Below are positions 56,400 through 64,000 of a DNA stretch of 64,000 nucleotides, piece after piece. Source of the stretch: Chrysopilus asiliformis (lineage: Eukaryota > Arthropoda > Insecta > Diptera > Rhagionidae); contig OZ035962.1 of NCBI GenBank assembly GCA_964034945.1, forward strand, positions 9,933,789 through 9,997,788. Reading direction: 5' to 3'. Position 1 is the first letter of the stretch. Each line of letters starts with the position of its first letter. Under the pieces are notes generated by a model. That model was not told where the DNA came from and ran no database searches. It was given only the letters and a program-made list of their open reading frames with translations. Position numbers and translations under genes: made by a program.

Positions 56400-56951
56400 C
56401 TAGTTGTGTTTTTTCATAAATTTTAAATTAAAAAAAAATTACCATAACGTATATTTTCCTATTAGTTGCTGTGTGTTTGTTCTATCATAAAGTTTTCGAT
56501 TTTTCGGACTTCATTGTAAATTTAAATTTTTTTTAAATGAAGGTATAAATATATTTTTATTCAAAATCCGTAAAAAAGATACACCAATTAGTATGCTAAC
56601 AAAAGAATCTTTGATTTCATATAAGAAAAAAATAACTACGACTATACGACCAAAATAATTCCGATTTTTAGATCTGGGAACAGTTAAAGATACTGGATTC
56701 TAATGAAATGCAAAAGCATAGGTACAGATTAATGCGCTACTATTAAAAACTTGAAAACGGTTGCGAAAAGTGAAAACCGAATTTGTTAATAAGGGGGTGT
56801 TCCAAAAAATATCACGTCATGTTCATTCTAACCATTTTGGATCCCGTCCGATCCACATGGGGGTTTTTTTCGCCGTTACACTACCGTAGCATCGCATCCT
56901 CCTAAATATATGACCTAATATGATGGACAGCTCTTAAAACGACAGTTTTTT
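56400..56951. other. Intergenic DNA
   Basis: AT-rich; no gene seen. Confidence 0.5.
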
Positions 56952-57200
56952 TTAACACTAGATTGCCCAAGGAAGTCAAGCAGTCAAAATGACTGCTTTT
57001 GGCAATATAGGTATAACACATAAATGTATACCGGAAATGAAGGGGGGGGAGGTAACTACAATTATTAATAAACGCATTTATATGTATGTTGTACAAAAAG
57101 TCACAAAATTCTAACAAATTGTGTCATTATATACATAATTGTTTTTCTGATTGAAATTAAAAAGCAGTCAAAATGACTTGCTTGGGCAATCTAGTGTTAA
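56952..57200. mobile_element. piggyBac-like MITE, TTAACACTAGATTGCCCAAG ends
   Basis: TTAA at 56952-56955 and 57197-57200 bound inverted ends CACTAGATTGCCCAAG and CTTGGGCAATCTAGTG. Pairing extends through AGCAGTCAAAATGACT-type sequence. It sits exactly at the edge of a half foldback (57203-57345). Confidence 0.85.
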
Positions 57201-57202
57201 AT

Positions 57203-57345
57203 GAGAAAAATTGGGCTCAGTTTTCTTTAAATTAGACTCTGTTTTCTTTAAATGAAAATTAAAATGATTTAACAAGATTTTTATTGCTCTTTTGGCAAAT
57301 TTGGTATAATGGACTTAGCACAATTTCACTTTTAGCCGACGATAT
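57203..57345. mobile_element. Right half of the foldback family at 52034-52299
   Basis: TTGGGCTCAGTTTTCTTTAA, then AAAATGATTTAACAAG, TTGGTATAATGGACTTAGCA and CACTTTTAGCCGACGATAT match the right half of 52034-52299 almost base for base. The left half is absent. Confidence 0.8.
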
Positions 57346-57369
57346 ATCCATGCTTTTGAGATATTTTTA

Positions 57370-57765
57370 CGGACTTTTTGACTCCAAAAGTGGATTCATC
57401 GACTCCAAAAACCTCCGGATGAGATTTTTCCGGAAAAATCGCGAAAAAAGTTTGTTACGATATCCTTACAGTACCTTCCGTTATCCTTACCGCCTTCTTA
57501 ATGTCAGAATCGAATTTAGCGATCCTAAAAACCCTCCGATAGATATTTTTTCCTGAAAATTTGAGGAAAAGGATAGCCACGTTATTCTTACAGGACTTTC
57601 CGTTATCCTTACAAGGACGAAGTAGTGAAAATATTGTATTGTCATCGGACTTACAAAAATGTCAAGCCGATCCGATGAGTGGAAGTAGGTCAAAATTAGA
57701 TCGCATGATTTGACCCTGACAGACAAACAAACCAACACACAAACAGATACGATGGCCAGCTAAAT
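57370..57765 (-). repeat. Reversed copy of the TCGCTGAATTCGATTCTG repeat
   Basis: CTCCAAAAACCTCCGGATGA, AGAATCGAATTTAGCGATCC, TCCTTACAGTACCTTCCG, TTCTTACAGGACTTTCCG and AGACAAACAAACCAACACAC are complements of the modules and tract at 60225-60660. Confidence 0.65.
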
Positions 57766-58375
57766 AAAGACTTTTAAGAATGGGTGTTTCAACTTCATGG
57801 CAGAATGCAGTTAATATGCGTAACGCAAAAAAAATGTTAAAAAATTGCATAAACTGTCCCTTCCCATTATCCCATTTTGATTAAATTTGGTTTTGAGAGT
57901 CCTATGAGCAAGCCTCCGCGCTGCCACCTAACAGAAATCCTTGCTATGGACCTGATACTTTAGTAAAATATGCCTGTAGTAAAAGTATAGTTTGTTTTTG
58001 AAAAATATTGCGTATATACGCCACTTCAATTAATAGGGCTGAGAAACACTTAAATGTTTTCCTTGCATACAATATTTTATATATTAAGCCACATGCAAAA
58101 ATTTTCCCATATCCTGAAGGAACAATTTTTTTTTGAATTTCTTCATACCTGACAGAAAAACTGCTTCTAAAAGAAGCAGTGTATATCCCCCATTTGATGA
58201 GCAGAATTTATATACAAAAGTCTCAGAAATGGCATTGATCAATTAGCAATAACAGCACTGGTACGGTATATTCAATATAGATTTTTCTTTAACTTTACCT
58301 TATATCAACTTGATTAAATTTGAAAACGGTTTGTATAAATCTTTAAAACAAATTTTTAAAAATTTTAAAATACGA
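57766..58375. other. Intergenic DNA
   Basis: AT-rich; no gene seen. Confidence 0.5.
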
Positions 58376-58389
58376 TTTTATTAATAAAA

Positions 58390-58725
58390 TTATCGACATG
58401 CACTTATTTTCGATATGATTTCTTGAGTTTTCTTTCCAATATCTTGTGATATAACATCAGAATAGCAAGTCTTTTTTTTGGACTCAACTATCTGTTTCTT
58501 ACATTTTTTTGCTTCGGCCATATATGACTTTTTATATTCGTCTATTTCACGAACTGCTTGTTTACGACATTCTTCTGAGCGCGACTTTAGAGCTTCCATT
58601 GTTGCTACGATGAATGTATTTTTAGCTTCCTTTGACATTTCCTTGTCCATTTTCCTGGAATTTTTTGCGTTAACGCTTATAAAGCCAATTAACGCAATTA
58701 GTACAATAACAAAAATTTTGTTCAT
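58390..58725 (-). CDS. Small secreted four-cysteine protein 2 (111 aa)
   Basis: Single exon. A signal peptide (MNKIFVIVLIALIGFISVNA, 20 residues) precedes a strongly basic, Lys-rich mature chain of about 91 residues. Its cysteines follow C-x21-C-x11-C-x22-C (in EECR, KKCK, KTCY, SACR), matching gene 1 in the first two spacings exactly, although the rest of the sequence barely aligns. Its charge (many Lys) is opposite to that of gene 3 (acidic). A poly(A) signal lies just past the stop (58377-58382, minus strand), and a TATA box with a CAGTT initiator lies upstream. Function unknown; it is transcribed away from gene 1's neighbour region on the opposite strand. Confidence 0.83.
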   Translation of the reverse strand: MNKIFVIVLIALIGFISVNAKNSRKMDKEMSKEAKNTFIVATMEALKSRSEECRKQAVREIDEYKKSYMAEAKKCKKQIVESKKKTCYSDVISQDIGKKTQEIISKISACR

Positions 58726-58756
58726 TTTGTTAATTTCTCAACGGATTCCACAAGAG

Positions 58757-58795
58757 AACTGCTGGAATAAATATTTTAGAATATCGTTTTATATA
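58757..58795 (-). promoter_or_regulatory. Core promoter of secreted gene 2
   Basis: On the minus strand TATATAAAA (58787-58795) is followed about 33 bp later by GCAGTTC (58757-58763), an initiator-like match. Confidence 0.6.
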
Positions 58796-58809
58796 CCGAT
58801 ACATTGAAT

Positions 58810-59560
58810 ACATTCAGTTTCAATAAAATCACTTGTTCATATATTGATTTACACAACAGTTTTTTGTTACCTTGTGAAAGAAAAAGATTTTTTTTTAAAT
58901 TCATTTACAAATATTTAGTTAATCAGTGCAAAACAGATCTGTTTTTATTTTCAAATTTCAATATATCCTTGTGTTTTTTTTATGAAAAACGTTTTCTTAT
59001 ATATATTTGTAACGCACACTGCTTGAGTTACGGCTTTCTTATTATTTTTGCCAAAAATTTGACAATTTTTTTTTAGATGGTGACATCAGATTAATAATGA
59101 CAAAGAAAAACATTGAGTGATAGCAGATTTTTAAGCAAAATAATAACACCGGGTTATTCATCATAAATTTAGTGCTCAAAAGTAGTTAATAAGCATATTG
59201 ACATTTATTCAAGTGCTAAATAAGTAATACAAAACAAAAATTGTGAAAGAGATTAATATTTTTTTTTTTGGGAAATTTGTGTTTAACTACCATTGAACCA
59301 TTTCTGATTCATGGCCTCTGTAAGGCAATACAAAATTCTTATTATCTTTAAATTTGATTTAACCCCTTTGGGGACACTGTCAGGTTGGTCAAGCTTATAA
59401 ATACTGATTTAATGTTAATTAAAAATTTATGACCTCATGAATCTTAGGTAACAGTTAGGCTTTAATCCGGCGACCGTGAGATCAAAGTCAAAAGGGAAGC
59501 TCTGCGATAGTTAATTAAAAGTTACTAAAATCTATACAAAAAATCGCGAAAAAGCCTGAC
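58810..59560. other. Intergenic DNA
   Basis: AT-rich; no gene or bounded repeat seen. Confidence 0.5.
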
Positions 59561-59561
59561 C

Positions 59562-59587
59562 AAAAAAAAAAAGGGGGGGGGGGGGGG
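59562..59587 (+). repeat. A11G15 homopolymer block
   Basis: Eleven A followed by fifteen G. Such runs form G-quadruplexes and are often miscounted in assemblies. Confidence 0.8.
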
Positions 59588-59679
59588 AGAGGAATTCGAA
59601 AGGCCGAAAATTGGGTTGACGTGTTTTATCGACAGCCGTCAGTCTAGACTGACACATTCAGTCTAAACTGCTATACTAC

Positions 59680-59850
59680 CTTCGTTGATGCGGTGCAAAA
59701 CCTTATAAATGTTGCCATTAACATGGAATTCGCAATCCATGTACAACTTAGGGTGCATAGTAGGGAGGAGAAATCGTTAGAAATCGAAACTCCAATTGAA
59801 AAGGCCTAGTCTCACTTAGGATGTGGTGCAATATAATATTAAACTATTGG
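59680..59850 (+). repeat. Copy of the AAAACCTTACAAATGTTGC repeat
   Basis: TGCAAAACCTTATAAATGTT, CATGGAATTCGCAATCCATG and CTAGTCTCACTTAGGATGTG match, with changes, 42735-42870 in intron 2 of the CRAL-TRIO gene. Confidence 0.6.
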
Positions 59851-60224
59851 AAGTTAAGTGAAGAAAATCTAGTCCCCTCCAGTAAATTCAAAAGTAAGCA
59901 ATACCTTTTTTTTAATCTTTTGGTTGGTCCGCAATTTTTAATTTAAATGCATTTTATTTTTAAAATAATACTTATATTTGTAAGAAAATAAATAATATGT
60001 TTAACTTAGGCAAATAAATTTCATTAGATATCTACAATGTCTTTTTTAAATTAAAAATGGGAATTGAATTAATTAACAACTCATGTTATATTTTTTAATT
60101 TATGATTTTTCATATCGCCCAAGAGTATGCAATTTTTGTCACTTTTTTATACAAAGAAATCTTGTTAGACTTGAGTCTCGAAAAAAGATTCTCTCACTTT
60201 TTTCTTTTTATAACCTTTTATTTA

Positions 60225-60660
60225 GCTTGCTTTCGTATCTGTCTGTCTGTCTGTTTGTTTGTCTGTCTCTCGGGGTCAAATCTTGCAATCCAATTTTGAT
60301 CCACTTCCACTCATTTGATTAACTTAAAATTACACATACATAAGTCCAATGACAATACAAAACTTCGTCCTTGTTAGGTCAAGAGAAGGCCCTGTAAGGA
60401 TAACGCGAGAATCCTTTTCCAGAAATTTTCCGGGAAAATAATGTCATCTGGAGGGTTTTTGGGGTCGCTGAATCCGATTCTGACATTAAAAAATCTGTAA
60501 GGATAACTTAATGTTCCTGTAAGGGTAGGTGATTATCCGTCTCCTCAAAATTTTCGGAAAACATCTTGTCTGGGGGTTTTCGGGATCGCTGAATTCGATT
60601 CTGGAGTCAAAATGTCCATTAGAATAACTCAAAAGTAAGAATGCATATTCGAAGACTAAA
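60225..60660 (+). repeat. TGTTTGTCTGTC repeat with tandem TCGCTGAATTCGATTCTG modules
   Basis: After a TCTGTCTGTCTGTTTGTTTG tract come two modules starting CTGTAAGGATAAC (60392 and 60495). Each carries a TTTCCGGGAAAA-like core and ends in GGGTCGCTGAATCCGATTCT or a close variant. Partial or reversed copies occur at 36000, 44001 and 57370. Family not assigned. Confidence 0.7.
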
Positions 60661-61857
60661 AAGTGTAAACAAGTATGGCGAAAGATACATATTTATCTCG
60701 CTTTTATTTGTTATACACAGTATCAAACAATTAATTTTTCCTTTTAAAAAAAAATGTTTTTTCATCATATTTTCCTCTGAGAATTATTTGGACACTCAAA
60801 AGAAAAAATGATAAGGGAAAACCAAAACTGATAGTGCTACCAGCTGATAGTATATCTTAGTTACCCGTCGTAGGGGGGTCTTTAAAAAATGTTTGGAATG
60901 AATCTCAGAAACGGCATAGCCGGATAACCTTAATGAAACTGTCCTTGAATCCAAAATGAAAACTTGTTTAGTGCACACCTTAGTACTGGAAATAATTGTG
61001 CAAAATCTTAGCTTTCTGTGAGTCAGTGTTGCCCAGTAAACCGAAAAAATAATTTTCAATTTTCAGTTATTTTTTTTTCTAAACCTTATACCTTAGGGCT
61101 ATTAGCAGAACAAAACAGTATATCTTCTTTAAGAAAAAATGTTATTCCGATTTTAATGTTTTTAATATTTGTGGAGGGTTTTTTTTTATAATCTAGGTTT
61201 ACATGTTTTTAATTGTGGTCATCCAGCAAGTTTACAAAATTTGAAATTTATTTCTTCATAAATTTGAAGCAGTTTTTTCATTTTTAACTTTCCTGCACAG
61301 TTTTGATTTTTGAACACGAAGCTAATAGCCCTAAGGAATATAAATATATATTTTGGTGAAAAAAATATTTCTTGAAATTTTCTTAAATTTTTTCGAACAC
61401 TAAATTTATGTTGTACGAGCGTTTACACCACGATATAAAATTCAGAAATTTATTCCTGAAAGTCGTCCGAACTCGAATTTTTTCATATAAGACCGTCTGA
61501 ATCAATTCAAATTTTGGCAACTTTTACTAAGTGATTTTATTCTTCGATAGATAAATAAAATTCGCGGAATAATAGTGAATAAAATTCGCGAAGAAATTCG
61601 AAAAAGTGGCAAGTGTAAACGGGGCCTAAGGACAAAAATAATATCAGAAATAATATCAGAAAGAGAAAATTGCCGTTTTGTAGCATTTCAAAGATATATC
61701 AGAGTAGGTAAAGTAACACAATGTGATTTTTGGAATAACGATGTGCGATTTTTTTTAATGGAAAGCAGATATGTTATGTGCTTTTTCGTTTTCTATAATA
61801 TTTTTAATGAAATAATTCTAACGAGATAAGAAAAAAACAATCTTTGCAGGGAATCCA
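60661..61857. other. Intergenic DNA
   Basis: AT-rich; no gene or bounded repeat seen. Confidence 0.5.
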
Positions 61858-61902
61858 TTTTATTAACTGTCAAAAAGTATAATGTTTTTCGTACTCTAGA
61901 CT

Positions 61903-62274
61903 TTATTCGATTGGTGCAGCGGGTTCAGCGCCATCGCCCCCATCAACTACAACAGAGCGTCCTCCGCAAATAGCAGCGTCTTGCATGTCGAAGTATTGTA
62001 CCATTGACTCTAAATTGGACTCAACCCATTTGAGAATATTCTCAACACATTCAGCATCATCTTCGCCAGTTTCTGAATGACAATTAGCGTTGAGCCATTC
62101 CAAGAACATTGGCTTTATTTCTTCGATCCTCTCACTCATAGCGGCTTTGCAGGATTCGCCATTGCTTGCCAAGAACGCATCAACGCGTGCATTGAAGGCG
62201 TCAATGTGGGCAGCATCGTCACCAGCCCTGGCAAGGGCGATACAGGCTACGGCGATTAAGAGGAATGTCTTCAT
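61903..62274 (-). CDS. Small secreted four-cysteine protein 3 (123 aa)
   Basis: Single exon. A signal peptide (MKTFLLIAVACIALARA, about 17 residues) is followed by an acidic, helical mature chain of about 106 residues. Its cysteines follow C-x22-C-x10-C-x26-C (in ESCK, NCHS, AECV, ICGG), a variant of the scaffold in genes 1 and 2. A Gly/Ala/Asp tail (GGDGAEPAAPIE) follows the last Cys and is unique to this copy. The codons are noticeably more GC-rich than the surroundings, as expected for a highly expressed gene. Poly(A) signals on the minus strand overlap the stop and lie at 61858-61863. A textbook TATA/TCAGT promoter lies 40-80 bp upstream of the ATG. Function unknown. Confidence 0.88.
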   Translation of the reverse strand: MKTFLLIAVACIALARAGDDAAHIDAFNARVDAFLASNGESCKAAMSERIEEIKPMFLEWLNANCHSETGEDDAECVENILKWVESNLESMVQYFDMQDAAICGGRSVVVDGGDGAEPAAPIE

Positions 62275-62314
62275 GTTAAGGATTCGAAGAGTTTATTTGA
62301 AAACTGAAATAGTG

Positions 62315-62352
62315 ACTGATCTAAACCGAATGGATCTCATGAAATTTATATA
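62315..62352 (-). promoter_or_regulatory. Core promoter of secreted gene 3
   Basis: On the minus strand TATATAAA (62345-62352) precedes TCAGT (62315-62319) with about 35 bp from the TATA start to the initiator A. The leader would be about 43 nt. Confidence 0.75.
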
Positions 62353-62359
62353 CTGACAA

Positions 62360-63118
62360 TTGCTATTGGAATCAACATGTGTGCAAATAGGAATATTTGC
62401 GTTATACTAATTGTGTTTCATAAAAAACTATGTCAATATTTTTATCATTTATAATTTTTGAAAACATTTACACAATTGCGAAGATATTCGTAATAGTCTT
62501 AAATGTTTGTTAATAATTTAGCTATTATGTATTTTTGTTAATTTACAAACAAAAGATGTTTTAATTTTTTATTAAATTTCTATTTCGCATATTTGTCTTG
62601 GCCAAGACACGTTGGCAACAGAAAAAAAAATTCCTATTACAGTTTGTCATAAATATCACGTATCTGTGCATAAACATTTATCTGCGAAGCACGTATGTAC
62701 ATTTATACATGTTTTTCTAAAATGTCAAAATTTACAATATAATTAAGAATCCAACCTAATTTAACCCAATCTAATTTGTTACTCGAATCGTTTTATCCAT
62801 TTTTTAATATTTTTTATGGATTTCCACATTTAAAAGCTTCTCTATAGCTCCAGCCGGGCTTGACTGAGTTTGTTAGGGGGATATGTTTAATTCGGAAACT
62901 GAAGGACTTTTTCATTTATGTACTGGTACTCTCGTTGTTCTGTAAGCTGTTGGCATAGCTAGCCTTACGAACTCTTTTTGAATAAAAAGAGGATATCTCA
63001 TTTCCAAATTTACGTTTTTTTACGTCAAACAAAAAAAGGATAAAAAAATGTTAAAAGTTCTAGTTTTAAAAAGTTTTTATTAAAAAAAGTACTAAAAAGG
63101 GGGGCAAAAAAGTCTTTG
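62360..63118. other. Intergenic DNA
   Basis: No gene seen; moderately GC-rich sequence at 62840-62995 is unexplained. Confidence 0.45.
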
Positions 63119-63215
63119 GCGCTGTGTATCAGAAATAAAACCGAGATTAATATTTATTTTATTTTTTATGGTTTTATCTAGCTTTTATTGATGATACATA
63201 GCGTCAAGAACAGCG
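63119..63215. mobile_element. Small foldback (GCGCTGTGTATC...GATACATAGCGTC)
   Basis: GCTGTGTATCAGAAATAAAA faces TTTTATTGATGATACATAGC across about 50 bp of AT-rich sequence. Confidence 0.6.
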
Positions 63216-63301
63216 TTCTTTCTTCCTTTTTTGGACATTTCTTAACAAAATCAAAATTTTTTTTTTGCCTTATACTTTTTAGTCATAATTCAAAATGATG
63301 T

Positions 63302-64000
63302 CTGTCTTTCGCCGCACCTACAGTACATTCAATCACAACAAATCTAAGTGACCCACAAACAATAGCAGATGTCTCCGATTGTGTAAACTCCATAACTCAA
63401 ACTTCTCCCGAACTATCCCCATATCATATATGCAAACGCCGAGATTTAAATCATATTATTCGCTTTTTGAAAAACAAAAAAACCCCGGGACATGATAACA
63501 TTCCAAACTTACTCTTAAAAAATCTGCCAAAGAAAGGTCTTGACTATCTCACTTATATCTACAACAGCTGCCTTAAAATCGGCTACTTTCCCAAAAAAAA
63601 TGGAAGCGAGCTATAGTAATCCCTGTTTTGAAACCAGGTAAAGACCCGAGCGACCCTAAAAATTACAGACCCATAAGCCTTTTGCATACAATGGGTAAAG
63701 TCTTTGAAAAAATAATTCACCAACGAATAGAAACACATACTGATCAGATGAATATTATCCCTAATCATCAATTTGGCTTCAGACTTGGGCATTCAACAAT
63801 ACACCAACTCTCCAGGGTAACAAGTTATATTAAAGACTGTATGAAATCGAAGAACTCTGTAGGTATGGTAGTGCTAGACATCGAAAAAGCCTTTGATTCC
63901 ATTTGGCATGACGGACTCATATACAAACTGTACCAGCTTTCGTTTTCGCCATATCTAATTAAAATTATCAAATCATTCTTAAATGACACAGTCTTTCAAG
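63302..64000 (+). pseudogene. Jockey-like non-LTR retrotransposon reverse transcriptase, frameshifted and cut by the window edge
   Basis: Translates to the N-terminal half of a reverse transcriptase: KTPGHDNIPN, then KPGKDPSDPKNYRPISLL (RT motif 1), NHQFGFRLGHST (motif 2) and VVLDIEKAFDSIWHDGL (motif 3, carrying the first catalytic Asp). The frame shifts at the A8 run 63593-63600 (two bases too many or one too few), between FPKK and WKRA. The catalytic YADD-type motif would lie beyond the window. The frame is otherwise free of stops, so the copy is young. No endonuclease domain is visible upstream, so it is probably 5'-truncated near 63290. The clade (Jockey/CR1 group) is judged from motif wording only. 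Confidence 0.85.

Overview
The window is nuclear DNA from an insect, most likely a fly (Diptera; order inferred, not proven). The DNA is strongly AT-rich, genes have many short introns of about 60-130 bp, several promoters combine a TATA box with an arthropod TCAGT-type initiator, and the protein families (AKR, SLC25 glutamate carrier, CRAL-TRIO, secreted LRR protein) are ordinary insect ones. No bacterial features are present.

Layout. 0-19 kb: three tandem aldo-keto reductase genes on the plus strand (154-1566, 4226-8107, 15930-18570) share the same six-exon design, so they are local duplicates. An intronless mitochondrial glutamate carrier sits on the minus strand between the second and third copies (13416-14363). 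19-39 kb: a gene-poor stretch of AT-rich DNA, foldback (MITE-like) elements and several copies of a repeat carrying CTGT/CCGT microsatellites; one doubtful small minus-strand gene lies near 23 kb. 39-44 kb: a three-exon CRAL-TRIO lipid-transfer gene, possibly starting from a leader exon that splits its ATG, with a doubtful minus-strand reading frame head-to-head. 45.7-53.2 kb: a six-exon gene for a secreted leucine-rich-repeat protein. Its 4.9-kb fourth intron holds a complete antisense gene for an unknown eight-cysteine type I membrane protein (48647-49369). 56-62.3 kb: three small intronless genes, each with a TATA/initiator promoter, encode diverged secreted proteins with the same four-cysteine spacing. 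The window ends inside a Jockey-like non-LTR retrotransposon reverse transcriptase that carries a frameshift.

How the genes relate. The AKR array points to expansion of NADPH-dependent carbonyl reduction; the third copy has a basic N-terminal extension that may send it to mitochondria. The three four-cysteine proteins look like a rapidly diverging secreted family and, with the nested membrane protein, are the least explained coding content here. Much of the remaining DNA is non-autonomous transposon material: at least fifteen foldback elements can be delimited by their inverted ends, several nested in each other, with piggyBac-like (TTAA), mariner/pogo-like (TA) and hAT-like ends among them.
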